Part shown: positions 44,861-53,328 of the stretch, piece after piece | Layout: every line of letters starts with the position of its first letter | Numbering within the stretch: position 1 is the stretch's first letter | Assembly: GCA_965219635.1 (NCBI GenBank) | Contig: OZ244783.1 | Coordinates: 2,356,001-2,420,000 of the forward strand | Length of the DNA stretch: 64,000 bases | Reading direction: 5' to 3' | Origin: JAPOXR01 sp965219635 | GTDB taxonomy: Bacteria; Pseudomonadota; Alphaproteobacteria; Rhodobacterales; Rhodobacteraceae | Made by a program: the position numbers and the translations under genes | Notes under the pieces: model-generated | Seen by the model: only the letters and a program-made list of their open reading frames with translations | The model's database searches: none | Told to the model about the DNA's origin: nothing

Positions 44861-45970
44861 CTACCGTTTGCCGATGATCTCAAGCTCGCGGCGGAAGCTG
44901 GTAAGCGACCTTGACCCCTCTTTCTCGACCAGCACATTATCCTCGATACGCACACCGACATCGCCCGCGCGATAGAGCCCGGGTTCAATCGTGATGACGG
45001 TGCCCGGAACCAGAGGAGAGTGGTTGCCTACCATGACTTGGGGCACTTCATGAACATCGAGCCCAAGCCCATGACCAGTCTTGTGAACGATCATGTCGGC
45101 AAAGGGAGACTGTTGCAATTCACCGGTGACCAGTTCGTCTAGATCGTGGGCCGTCATTTCCGGGCTGCAGGCTTTCCTTCCGGTTGCATTGGCAGCAAGC
45201 ACCGTCTCGTAGACTGCCTGATGCTCGCTTGACACACGCTCGACAAAGAACGTCCGGGTAATATCAGCATTGTACCCCTGGTTGCGGGCACCGAAATCGA
45301 AGAGCAAAGCATCACCTGCTCGCAACACGGTTGCGTCCGGCATGCCGTGCGGGTTTGCTGCCTTGCCTCCTGAAAGGACAATGGGCTCGAATGAAAACCC
45401 CTCAGCGCCATTGGCCAGCATACGGGTCTTCAGCAAACTGATGGTTTGCGCCTCCGTCATGCCAGCGCCGATTTCTGCGATGGTCTCATCAAGAGCGATT
45501 TCGCTGATCTCAATCGCGCGCTTGAGACAGGCGACCTCCTTGGCATCCTTGGCCACACGCAGGGCTGCCAATGCCTGGTCGGCATCGGTTACTGCGTCTG
45601 GCGAAAAGTGACGGCAAAGCGCCGCATATTCGAACATCCGCATCCGGCCGCCCTCGACACCAAGTGAAACCTTGCCCAGACCGGCAGCTGCTGCGGCAAA
45701 TGCGCTGTCAAATCCATCCTTGTCTTGCCAGTAATGCGCATGCGCGTGAGGAAATGTCTCCGACCATTTCAGGCGCTCAAGTTCCGGAATGATCCCGACG
45801 ACTTCCGCAGTTTTGGTCAGGATCAGGATCGTCGGGCGCTCCATCAAGGGGAATGTCAGTCCAGTAAGGTAGTAGAAGTTTGGACCTGGTATAAAGCAGG
45901 CAGCGTCCATCCCTGCCTTCGAGATCAACTCCGCCGCTTGCAACCGGCGCCGCTCCAGTAACTGTGTCAT
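44861..45970 (-). CDS. M24-family metallopeptidase (Xaa-Pro aminopeptidase-like)
   Basis: The 369-residue protein has a creatinase-type N-terminal domain (ACFIPGPNFYYLTGLTFPLM) and a pita-bread catalytic domain with all five metal ligands visible: two Asp in LLFDFGARNQGYNADITRTF, His in TGHGLGLDVHEVP, and two Glu in ITIEPGLYRAGDVGVRIEDN. It probably removes N-terminal residues before proline. The GGGAGG site fits the ATG. It is convergent with recJ and stands alone. Confidence 0.9.
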   Translation of the reverse strand: MTQLLERRRLQAAELISKAGMDAACFIPGPNFYYLTGLTFPLMERPTILILTKTAEVVGIIPELERLKWSETFPHAHAHYWQDKDGFDSAFAAAAAGLGKVSLGVEGGRMRMFEYAALCRHFSPDAVTDADQALAALRVAKDAKEVACLKRAIEISEIALDETIAEIGAGMTEAQTISLLKTRMLANGAEGFSFEPIVLSGGKAANPHGMPDATVLRAGDALLFDFGARNQGYNADITRTFFVERVSSEHQAVYETVLAANATGRKACSPEMTAHDLDELVTGELQQSPFADMIVHKTGHGLGLDVHEVPQVMVGNHSPLVPGTVITIEPGLYRAGDVGVRIEDNVLVEKEGSRSLTSFRRELEIIGKR

Positions 45971-46397
45971 TTTGCCTCCCTGTCAATTCTGTTGACTGCA
46001 ATCCCCGACCTGTTCAATCTGGTCATTGCCACATGCACTGCCAATTCACGACCAGGTGCGCTTGGCCATCGCGGGAACCTAGAGCCGGGGCATTCGAATC
46101 CGGATACCAGAACACTCCGTCTGCCGCTTTGACGCAAGCGGCTTCAATTTGCTTGCCCGCACTTGCCACCAGCGGCAAGTCCACCAAGAGACAGCTTGAG
46201 GACGCTGTCGCGTAGATTTTGCAATGACCAAACCAACACCGGCAGTTATGGCCAGCAGCCGTCAATTCTTGCCGTGATTGGGTATATTGGCGCAACGAAC
46301 AACTGCCCCGGTTTAATTCAGCAACCCGCATTCAGAACTGCCGCCTCTTCCAAGCGGTAAAGGAACAGGATGCCCGCGCACCGGGCCGCAATTCTTC
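45971..46397. other. Intergenic region upstream of tRNA-Glu, no confident gene
   Basis: The stretch holds the M24 peptidase promoter side and the tRNA leader. A 102-codon minus-strand frame (46331-46023) has a Cys-rich, low-plausibility composition and no ribosome-binding site, so I do not call it. No repeats or att-like sequence were noticed. Confidence 0.5.
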
Positions 46398-46426
46398 TTG
46401 CACCAGCAATATGAGGACTGTATCAA
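46398..46426 (+). promoter_or_regulatory. Possible promoter for tRNA-Glu
   Basis: TTGCAC (46398-46403) and TATCAA (46421-46426) are separated by 17 bp, and the -10 box ends 19 bp before the tRNA 5' end. The hexamers match consensus only partly, so this is tentative. Confidence 0.35.
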
Positions 46427-46445
46427 GCGCCGACCCGGATAGTGC

Positions 46446-46520
46446 GGTCCCTTCGTCTATCGGTTAGGACGCCAGGTTTTCAACCTGGAAAGAGGGGTTC
46501 GATTCCCCTAGGGACTGCCA
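46446..46520 (+). tRNA. tRNA-Glu (anticodon UUC)
   Basis: The 75-nt cloverleaf includes an encoded CCA. Acceptor stem GGTCCCT / AGGGACT pairs with a G-U at the first position and G as discriminator. The anticodon stem is CCAGG / CCTGG around TTTTCAA with anticodon TTC. The T arm is GGGG-TTCGATT-CCCC. The D arm contains CGGTTAGGAC. Confidence 0.95.
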
Positions 46521-46656
46521 ACCTTCCCTGCCCAAATGATCCTCATGCAGCGTGGGTTGATGAGTCACTCCAGTGTTGCGCACAGCCGGGATTGCTCAAA
46601 TCTCTCTACCCCAAGCACCTACTCAGCAATCCAAAGTCACGATGAGCAACCAACGG

Positions 46657-47544
46657 TCAGCTCACCTTCACCCTGTTCTCGGGCAACCCGGCGACTTCCG
46701 TCCGCAGTGACCAGAGCGAACCCGCCAGCCTGTCTCCCTTGTCTCGCTCAGCTGTTGCTGAAGTGACATAGAGTGTCTTGAGATCGGCCCCCCCGAATGT
46801 TGCGGTAGTGATGTTCCTTACGGGCATTTCGACACGTTCCAGCAGGTCGCCTTGAGGTGAAATCCGCAGGATCGAACGGCCAAAATAGCGGCAGTTCCAG
46901 ATCACGCCATCGCAGTCAATTGCAGAGCCATCCGGAACTCCGGCTGCATCTGCCGGGAAGAACTCCCGCATGTTGGAAATCCCCTGCGGTGAGGAGTCGA
47001 AAGCATAGATCTCGTTTGCCAGGCTATCGGCCGTATAAAAGGTCCCATGGTCCGGACTCCAGGCAATCGTATTGGATATGCCGATATCGCTGAACTGCTC
47101 CGACACTTCTCCGTCAGGTGTGATCCTGTAGAGCAGTCCGTCCTTGCCGCCAGCTTCCATGCCTTCCCCATCCGGCGCGACGTTATTGCGCATCGAGCCG
47201 ATCCAGAAATTGCCCCATGGGTCTGCCCGTCCATCATTGAGGCGAACGGCTGGGGATCCTGGCAGCACAAATCCATGATCCTCGCGGCGGTCGCCCTCCG
47301 GCCACCACCAGATCAGCTTGGAGCCTAGAGCAACCATGAATTGGCCCTCGACCGAGCTGAGCGCAATTGCCACGACCGGTTCCTCAAATTGCCAGTTCTC
47401 AACCGTGCCCCGTTCGGGAAAGCAGCGGTGGATCAGGAACCTGTTGATGTCAGTCCAGTAGACAGCAGACTCTTCAGCGCACCAGACCACACCTTCACCA
47501 CACGTGTCACCAGTGGGCGCCTCGCACCTGATCTCTCTGGCCAT
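46657..47544 (-). CDS. SMP-30/gluconolactonase/LRE-family protein
   Basis: The 295-residue beta-propeller protein has metal-site blocks of the family: GEGVVWCAEESAVYWTDINR (N-terminal Glu), RLNDGRADPWGNFWIGSM, ISNTIAWSPDHGTFYTADSL (Asn ligand) and AGVPDGSAIDCDGVIWNCRY (Asp ligand). These enzymes hydrolyse aldonolactones. ATG 47544, the second of two adjacent ATGs, is best spaced from GAGGAGG. It is divergent from the RraA-like gene, and with the nearby epimerase it suggests sugar-acid catabolism. Confidence 0.9.
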   Translation of the reverse strand: MAREIRCEAPTGDTCGEGVVWCAEESAVYWTDINRFLIHRCFPERGTVENWQFEEPVVAIALSSVEGQFMVALGSKLIWWWPEGDRREDHGFVLPGSPAVRLNDGRADPWGNFWIGSMRNNVAPDGEGMEAGGKDGLLYRITPDGEVSEQFSDIGISNTIAWSPDHGTFYTADSLANEIYAFDSSPQGISNMREFFPADAAGVPDGSAIDCDGVIWNCRYFGRSILRISPQGDLLERVEMPVRNITTATFGGADLKTLYVTSATAERDKGDRLAGSLWSLRTEVAGLPENRVKVS

Positions 47545-47993
47545 CATTTCCTCCTCGTTCAGACATCCTACGTAGGAAATCCCTGCAATACTTGCTGAAA
47601 CGGACCCTGTCATGTGAATCCGGGGGACAGTTTCCGCCGAGCCTCTGTTTCCGTAGCTTCAATCCAGCCATTCGGTGGAAAGCCACTCACTCCAGGTGCC
47701 AGGCGAAATGAAATGGCACACTCTTCGACCGGTCAATTCTGTTGCAACGCAACAGCGGGGTCGGCTGTACGGTTGAATTGACTTTGCTACCAAGACACAG
47801 TGACGAGGAATGATCATGATCCCAATACAAGTTTCCGCCATACCGGCGGCGAAGCATGATACGGCTTTCCTGAAAAACCTGCATGGGCGGCTCCTGCCCT
47901 ATTGCCAGTTTACAGGGAGTGATGTTCCCGTAACCGGACATCAGGGATCGCGCACCATTCAATCGCCGAACCCATCTTCTTGAGGTGTTGCCC
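47545..47993. other. Divergent intergenic region, 449 bp
   Basis: The region separates the SMP-30-like and RraA-like genes and should hold both promoters. It contains a 17-bp inverted repeat at 47739-47755. No credible gene was seen. Confidence 0.5.
47739..47755. promoter_or_regulatory. Candidate operator (CTGTTGC-AAC-GCAACAG)
   Basis: A perfect inverted repeat with 7-bp arms and a 3-bp centre lies roughly midway between two divergent sugar-acid genes, a natural place for a shared operator. No adjacent regulator gene is present, so the protein is unknown. Arms of this length occur by chance a few times per 64 kb. Confidence 0.4.
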
Positions 47994-48662
47994 ATGACCG
48001 ATCAACGCAAAAGACACGATCTCAACCGGCTCCAGGAACTTGTGTATTCCGCTGTGATTGCCGACATCTGCGATGCAGAAGGCATGCGGGACCAAACTCT
48101 GGAACCCGGAATGCAACATCTTGCTGGCCCCACACACGTACTGGTCGGCTACGCGCGAACAGCGATCAGCAAGCCTCAGTCCTCAATCCCCGAAATACCC
48201 TACTCCGGAGAAATCCGGTTTGTCGACAGCCTCTCAGAAGGGGATGTCGTGGTCATTGACTGTACTGGCAGTTCTGCTGCTGCCTGGGGTGAACTCTTCT
48301 CGACTGCCGCAAGCGCACGCGGCGCACGCGGCGCGCTGATTGATGGCCTGATCCGCGATACAGCAAAGATCAACGAACTTGGCAGATTCCCCGTTTACGG
48401 AAGAGGCGCGCGCCCGACGGATGCGCTTGGACGCATAGGGATCACGGAAATGGACATTCCTGTTTGTGCCTTCGGGCAATGGATCAATCCAGGCGATCTC
48501 ATCGTCTGCGACCCGGATGGTGTCACGGTGGTGCCCAAAGGCAAGATCGACAGTGTCGTTGAACTTGCCCTGAACAAGGTTGCAACCGAGGACAACGCCC
48601 GGGAACTCCTGTTCAATGGTGGTTTTCTCCGGGATGTCTGGAACCGGTTCGGCGTAATGTAG
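47994..48662 (+). CDS. RraA-family protein (4-hydroxy-4-methyl-2-oxoglutarate/oxaloacetate aldolase type)
   Basis: The 222-residue protein has the class II aldolase/decarboxylase motif in SARGARGALIDGLIRDTAKI (Gly-x-x-Asp and Arg-Asp substrate/Mg site) and FPVYGRGARPTDALGRIG. Early VIADICDAEGMRDQTLEPG and PGDLIVCDPDGVTVVPKGKI are family blocks. It probably cleaves a 2-oxo acid to pyruvate. Membership does not separate catabolic aldolases from the RNase E inhibitor RraA; the Asp/Arg catalytic pair and neighbours favour catabolism. ATG 47994 follows GAGGTG by eight bases. Confidence 0.87.
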   Translation: MTDQRKRHDLNRLQELVYSAVIADICDAEGMRDQTLEPGMQHLAGPTHVLVGYARTAISKPQSSIPEIPYSGEIRFVDSLSEGDVVVIDCTGSSAAAWGELFSTAASARGARGALIDGLIRDTAKINELGRFPVYGRGARPTDALGRIGITEMDIPVCAFGQWINPGDLIVCDPDGVTVVPKGKIDSVVELALNKVATEDNARELLFNGGFLRDVWNRFGVM

Positions 48663-48666
48663 CGTT

Positions 48667-48681
48667 TCCGGTCGCACCGGA
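48667..48681. terminator. Small hairpin between convergent genes
   Basis: TCCGGT-CGC-ACCGGA is a 6-bp perfect stem starting 5 nt after the RraA-like stop and facing the convergent epimerase gene. There is no T-run, so evidence for termination is weak. Confidence 0.35.
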
Positions 48682-48734
48682 CCGTATGGGACCGCTGCCA
48701 CGACCACCTTGCCAATACTCTTGCGGGAGAGCGT

Positions 48735-49616
48735 TCATTCAATCGGTGCTACGCCGAGTTCCATGCCAATGCGCAACTCCTGCCCGGGTTGAAGGCAATA
48801 CAGCCCCTTCCGCCCAGAGCGAACGGGAACGATCGTTTCACCGCTAGTTGAACTCTGGGGCTCAAACGCAAAGTACGGCTCTCCCAAGGGAGCATACAGC
48901 ATCAACTCTCTTGATCCTGGAGACGCAGTCATCTCCAGCACATAGCCCAGCGATGGTTGCGAAATGCGCGCCTTGCCATCCCACCCTCCGAAGGCGTTAT
49001 CCAGGTGCTTATCCGGAAGATGCATCAGGTCCGCGAAATTGCAGTCAGGCGGAAGAGGATCTGGATCCAGTGGAAGCAGGTCCTGCCCCTGCGGGAAAAT
49101 GCGCTCTGCGACGAATTCGAGTCCTGTATCCGGCAAGCGGGGAAAATATGGATGAAAGCCAAGCCCGGCTGGAATGGGCTCATTGCCAGTGTTTTCCATT
49201 GCCAACACAAACCTCATTGTCCGCCCGGCAATGGCGATTTGGAATTCGCAAGCGAAAGGAAAGGCGTATCCCGCCCCGACCTCGAGACGGAAACAAGCCG
49301 CTTCAGGTAGGGCTTTGACAATTGCCCAGCCTCGTTCCCATCCGGTTCCATGGAGGGCAAAGGCCTCCTCGGTGTTGGGCAGGACGCCATAACAGACATC
49401 CGAAGCGGCAAGAGTGTTGGCTCTGGCTCTATTGGGGAATGGAACCATCAAGAACATTGCCGAGGCGAATGCGCCAGCGGAGTTGCCATCACCTGAAGGA
49501 GACCGCATCAACGGTTGCCAAGCCACCCCATCGAACCATTCGCTGAATGGAATGGAGGCTCCCACATCCTCACGAACGGCCAACCTCAGATCTGAATTGT
49601 TCAAGTGTGCAGTCAT
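48735..49616 (-). CDS. Aldose 1-epimerase family protein
   Basis: The 293-residue galactose-mutarotase-like protein has a substrate/catalytic His in PAGLGFHPYFPRLPDTGLEF, an earlier His in EEAFALHGTGWERGW and a probable catalytic Glu near the C-terminus in FAFEPQSSTSGETIVP. It would interconvert the anomers of a sugar. ATG 49616 is preferred over TTG 49649. It is convergent with the RraA-like gene and divergent from the large sugar ABC operon, so it may serve the same imported sugar. Confidence 0.87.
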   Translation of the reverse strand: MTAHLNNSDLRLAVREDVGASIPFSEWFDGVAWQPLMRSPSGDGNSAGAFASAMFLMVPFPNRARANTLAASDVCYGVLPNTEEAFALHGTGWERGWAIVKALPEAACFRLEVGAGYAFPFACEFQIAIAGRTMRFVLAMENTGNEPIPAGLGFHPYFPRLPDTGLEFVAERIFPQGQDLLPLDPDPLPPDCNFADLMHLPDKHLDNAFGGWDGKARISQPSLGYVLEMTASPGSRELMLYAPLGEPYFAFEPQSSTSGETIVPVRSGRKGLYCLQPGQELRIGMELGVAPIE

Positions 49617-49983
49617 GTCGAAGACACCAATTCCAGCGGATTCATCCAATCGGGCCTTGAACTCTCATTATGGGTGCGAATGCGTTACCTTCCAAGCCAG
49701 ATGAAACTACCTCCCATTGGTCTAAGGCAAGATTCTGCGATGTCTGCGGCACAGCCGGATTCACCGGTTTCCGCGCAATCACCGTCCGGCAGGATCGGGC
49801 GCCTTGCAAGACATCGGCTGACGCGGCAGCACATATGGGTTGACTTGTAGTCAAACATGGGTTGAATTTCGAATATGAGGCTGAAGCATCAGTTCAGCCT
49901 GCATTGCTTCAGGCGGTGAATGAGCAACTCAGAGGAGTGCCCAAACGGGAGGCCGCCTGCCCGGGTGGCATGAGGAGGAGTTC
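49617..49983. other. Divergent intergenic region, 367 bp, upstream of the ten-gene operon
   Basis: It separates the epimerase gene from the CUT1 sugar operon and should contain both promoters. A direct/inverted repeat cluster is at 49835-49865. GAGGAGGAG immediately precedes the ATG at 49984. No gene is seen. Confidence 0.55.
49835..49865. promoter_or_regulatory. Candidate operator cluster before the ten-gene operon
   Basis: ATGGGTTGA occurs at 49835-49843 and again at 49857-49865, a 22-bp period (about two helical turns). The inverted repeat TTGACT-TGT-AGTCAA spans 49840-49854, partly overlapping the first direct repeat. The cluster lies 119-149 bp before the first gene. The FadR-type regulator in the operon is the natural candidate to bind here; that is inference. 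Confidence 0.45.
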
Positions 49984-51363
49984 ATGAATTCACATACTCG
50001 CTATTCGCGCGCGGAGATGTCCCGTCGACGCGTTCTGCAATCGGCTTCGGCCCTGGCAGGCGCCGGCTTCCTGGGATCGACCGCCACACAATTGCTTGCC
50101 GCCACCTTTGAGGAGGTCGGCTCGCAATGGATGTCAGCCGATATCGACTGGAGGTCGCAGGAAGGCAGCACCATTGTGTTGAACGCGGTCCAGCACCCCT
50201 GGACCGACGCGATTACGCCCCTGGTGCCGCTGTTCACTGAACTGACCGGCATCAATGTCGATGTACAGACTCAATCGGAAACAGAATATACGGCAGAACT
50301 GCCTGTCAAGCTGGGTGCGGGCAACCCGACGCCTGATGTTTATATGGTCTGGGCAATCGGTCAGGCCATCACCGCAGGATGGCTGGAACCGCTCGATGGC
50401 TTCTACGCGAACAGCGCGCTCAGCGACGCTGCCTGGTGGAATGACGGCGACCTGTTTCCGTCCGCACGGTCCTTCCAGACCTGGTCTGATGGCGTCCGCT
50501 ACCTGATGCCAATCACAGCCGAGTCCCAGATCCTGTTCATCAATCAACCCATGCTTGAGGAGAAAGGGCTTTCCGTTCCAACGACCATGGAAGGATTGAT
50601 GGAAACTGCAGTGGCGTTGAACAGCGATGATGTCGCCGGGATCGCCATGAGAGCCAAGTCCACTGGTGACAGCACCTGGCCCGCTGGAGGGTTCATCTTC
50701 ACCTATGGTGGGGCGATCATCGACCTCAACGGTGATGTGGCGATCAACTCGCCTGAAGCCATCGCGGCAATGGAATCCTACGGAGGATTGCTGCATCAGG
50801 CAGGACCTGTCGGCATCAGCAGCTACCAATGGGTCGAGTGCCTGAACGACTTCATGGCTGGCGCTGTGGCCATAGGATGCGACTCTTCGAACTTCGCAAC
50901 CGATATTGCCAATCCCGACAAGAGCGTGGCTGCTGGCAAGACCGTATATGGCACAGTTCCTCAGGCAGGCGATAATCCCATCAAGCCGAACATGTGGCAC
51001 TGGAATGCCGGCATCAACTCCAACTCGGCCAATAAGGACGCGGCCTGGCTGTTCCTGATGTGGGCTGAATCGCTCCCGACCTGCCTGCTTTCCTCGGCGG
51101 CTGGACTGGCGACGCCGCGGGCTTCCGCATGGGCATCCCAGGCATTCCAGGACCGCTTCGGCTCCCAGGCAGCGGATACCGCTCTTGCCAGCCTGAAGGC
51201 GGGCGATGGTGACCTGTTCAAGGCCACCTGGTTCCACCCGAAGGGCCCGCAAATTCTCGACGCATTCGGCATAGCCTTGAACGAGGTTGCGACCGGGGCC
51301 AGCGATGCCAAGACGGCGATGGATGCCGCCGCTGCCAAGATCGAGACGGCGCTCGCAGGCTGA
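49984..51363 (+). CDS. Sugar ABC transporter solute-binding protein (SBP family 1, CUT1), Tat-exported
   Basis: The 459-residue protein has a twin-arginine signal: MSRRRVLQSASALAGAGFLG, with cleavage near LLAATF. The mature fold is family 1: EGSTIVLNAVQHPWTDAIT, LGAGNPTPDVYMVWAIGQAI, FINQPMLEEKGLSVPTTMEG and AGINSNSANKDAAWLFLMWA. Aromatic content suits carbohydrate or polyol binding. It begins the ten-gene operon, has a strong GAGGAGGAG site and is followed by a 12-bp stem-loop. Confidence 0.93.
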   Translation: MNSHTRYSRAEMSRRRVLQSASALAGAGFLGSTATQLLAATFEEVGSQWMSADIDWRSQEGSTIVLNAVQHPWTDAITPLVPLFTELTGINVDVQTQSETEYTAELPVKLGAGNPTPDVYMVWAIGQAITAGWLEPLDGFYANSALSDAAWWNDGDLFPSARSFQTWSDGVRYLMPITAESQILFINQPMLEEKGLSVPTTMEGLMETAVALNSDDVAGIAMRAKSTGDSTWPAGGFIFTYGGAIIDLNGDVAINSPEAIAAMESYGGLLHQAGPVGISSYQWVECLNDFMAGAVAIGCDSSNFATDIANPDKSVAAGKTVYGTVPQAGDNPIKPNMWHWNAGINSNSANKDAAWLFLMWAESLPTCLLSSAAGLATPRASAWASQAFQDRFGSQAADTALASLKAGDGDLFKATWFHPKGPQILDAFGIALNEVATGASDAKTAMDAAAAKIETALAG

Positions 51364-51388
51364 CACGCGGGAATTGACCGCATTGAAC

Positions 51389-51426
51389 CGGGCCGGCCAG
51401 CACAGATTCATCAACTGGCCGGCCCG
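51389..51426 (+). promoter_or_regulatory. Intercistronic stem-loop after the sugar-binding-protein gene
   Basis: A perfect 12-bp stem (CGGGCCGGCCAG / CTGGCCGGCCCG) encloses a 14-nt loop, 25 nt after the SBP stop. With no T-run behind it, it is best read as an mRNA-protecting or attenuating element between the SBP and permease genes. Confidence 0.7.
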
Positions 51427-51464
51427 TTGAGAGAAGCCTTGTTTGTCAGGAGTAACAGGTAGCA

Positions 51465-52358
51465 ATGATGTCGCCGACGGGTCGCCACCGCAGGCGGTTT
51501 GTATTGCTCATGCTTGCGCCGGCCACGGTTCTGCTGCTTGGCCTGACACTTGTTCCATTCCTTGTCAGCCTCGCCTTCTCGTTCTCGAACCTGTCCCTGG
51601 TTACACCAGATGACTTTGCCTACATCTGGTTCGAGAACTTCGGGAAGATGTTCGAAAGCCCGGAATTCTGGAACGCAGTCCGGATTACCGTGCTATTCAC
51701 CATTGCGGCCGTTGCGGTCGAATTGGTCCTGGGAGTCGGAATTGCAGTCCTGCTGCACCACGAAACGAAAGCTGTCCCGGCGCTCAGGCTGATCTACCTC
51801 CTGCCGCTTGCCATAACCCCGGTGGCGGCAGTCTTTACATTCCGCATCATGCTCAACCCCAGCCTCGGCGTCTTCAATTACCTGATGCGCCTGATGGGAC
51901 TTCCGCCTCAGGACTGGCTGGGAACTCCCGGGATGGCACTGGCAACGCTCGTGGCGGTGGATGCCTGGCAATGGACACCATTCATTCTGCTGATTGCGGC
52001 TGGCGGTCTTGCAGCAATGGACGAAGAGCCTCTCGAGGCTGCCCAGATGGATGGCGCAGGTCCATTCGCCATCTTCTTTCACCACACGCTGCCGATGCTC
52101 TATCCGTATCTGGCGGTCGCGGTGGTCTTCCGCAGCATCGACGCGTTCAAGACATTCGACATCATCTTCGTGCTGACAGGAGGAGGACCCGGAATTGCCA
52201 CCCGCACGCTGAACCTCCTGGCGTACAAGCAGGGCCTTGAATTCCTTGAGATGGGATACGCCGCCGCAATCGCCATCATCATGCTGATCATGACCATCAT
52301 CTTCGCACAGATATTCCTGAGGCGGATCGACATGTTCCGCCCCAAGGCAATTCTGTAG
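51465..52358 (+). CDS. Sugar ABC transporter permease (MalF/UgpA family)
   Basis: The 297-residue CUT1 permease has six membrane helices. FVLLMLAPATVLLLGLTLVP is the first, NPSLGVFNYLMRLMGLPPQD is a family-typical periplasmic segment, and the coupling loop EAAQMDGAGPFAIFFHHTLP holds the EAA motif. The protein ends with a cytoplasmic RRIDMFRPK tail. It pairs with the next gene, 21 nt downstream. Confidence 0.92.
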   Translation: MMSPTGRHRRRFVLLMLAPATVLLLGLTLVPFLVSLAFSFSNLSLVTPDDFAYIWFENFGKMFESPEFWNAVRITVLFTIAAVAVELVLGVGIAVLLHHETKAVPALRLIYLLPLAITPVAAVFTFRIMLNPSLGVFNYLMRLMGLPPQDWLGTPGMALATLVAVDAWQWTPFILLIAAGGLAAMDEEPLEAAQMDGAGPFAIFFHHTLPMLYPYLAVAVVFRSIDAFKTFDIIFVLTGGGPGIATRTLNLLAYKQGLEFLEMGYAAAIAIIMLIMTIIFAQIFLRRIDMFRPKAIL

Positions 52359-52379
52359 GCGGAAGGGCCTGGCAAGGAT

Positions 52380-53234
52380 ATGGTGAAATCGATGAAGCCC
52401 CTGTCGCCAGCGGTCAGGATTGGAAGGTTCCTGCAGCCGTGGTTCAGGCGGCTTGTACTTTGGATTTTCGCAGTCTGGTGCCTGTTTCCGATCTACTGGC
52501 TATTCACGATGAGCCTGAAGAAGCAGGTCGATGCGATTTCACGCAAGCCAAAGTTCATCTTTCAGCCGATCTGGGACAACTATGTGAGCGTGCTCGGCAG
52601 TGGCGAAGTCTGGCTGTACTTCCAGAATTCCCTGATCGTGGCGCTGGGCACAACGGCCCTATCTCTGCTGCTCGGGGTTCCCACGGCCTATGTGCTGGCG
52701 CGCTACCGCTTCGCAGGCAACGCCGATTTCGGATTCTGGATACTGACAACCCGGATGACACCCCCGGTGGCGATGCTGATCCCGTTCTTCGTTGTGTATA
52801 TCCGTTCCGGATTGTTCGATACGCATCTCGGCCTGATACTCGCCCACACGGCGATTACGATTTCTATCGTTGTCTGGCTCATGAAAGGGTTCTTTGAGGA
52901 TCTCCCCCAGGAGCTTGAGGAAGCCGCATTCATGGATGGTGCAACATATTACCAGGCCTTCAGGCAAATCAGCCTGCCGGTTACCCTGCCCGGCATCGCC
53001 GCGGTAGCGATCCTGACCTTCCTTTTTTCGTGGAACGAGTTCCTCTTCTCGCTGGTGCTCGCCGACCGTGTCCAGACCGTACCGGTCGGCCTCTACAATT
53101 TCGTCGGCTACCAGCAGATCCGCTGGGGTGAACTGACAGCCTCCGCAGTCATCATGCTGGCGCCGGTCCTCCTGTTCGTGTTCGTCTTCCAGCGCCAGCT
53201 GGTTCGGGGGTTAACGCTGGGTGCGATCAAATGA
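52380..53234 (+). CDS. Sugar ABC transporter permease (MalG/UgpE family)
   Basis: The 284-residue CUT1 permease has FPIYWLFTMSLKKQVDAISR (typical MalG opening), AYVLARYRFAGNADFGFWIL, the EAA loop EEAAFMDGATYYQAFRQISL and LFSWNEFLFSLVLADRVQTV. It forms a heterodimer with the preceding protein. ATG 52380 is used; an in-frame ATG at 52392 is possible. Confidence 0.92.
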   Translation: MVKSMKPLSPAVRIGRFLQPWFRRLVLWIFAVWCLFPIYWLFTMSLKKQVDAISRKPKFIFQPIWDNYVSVLGSGEVWLYFQNSLIVALGTTALSLLLGVPTAYVLARYRFAGNADFGFWILTTRMTPPVAMLIPFFVVYIRSGLFDTHLGLILAHTAITISIVVWLMKGFFEDLPQELEEAAFMDGATYYQAFRQISLPVTLPGIAAVAILTFLFSWNEFLFSLVLADRVQTVPVGLYNFVGYQQIRWGELTASAVIMLAPVLLFVFVFQRQLVRGLTLGAIK

Positions 53235-53328
53235 CGACCAGCCGCCGTCACTCCGCATGCCCGCGTCGCACGCAGGCGACAAAATCCGGGAAAGCGGCCG
53301 TGTGTACTGGCAGAGTTGAGGAATATCC

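Noticed and set aside
46023..46331. 102-codon minus-strand frame upstream of tRNA-Glu
   Set aside because: Cys/Trp-rich, no ribosome-binding site and no domain; called intergenic.
46446..46520. tRNA-Glu as an integration site for a genomic island
   Set aside because: No integrase, direct repeat of the tRNA 3' end or mobile gene was seen nearby.
50134..51465. 443-codon minus-strand frame across the sugar SBP gene
   Set aside because: It is antisense to a clear Tat-exported SBP and has no recognisable domain.
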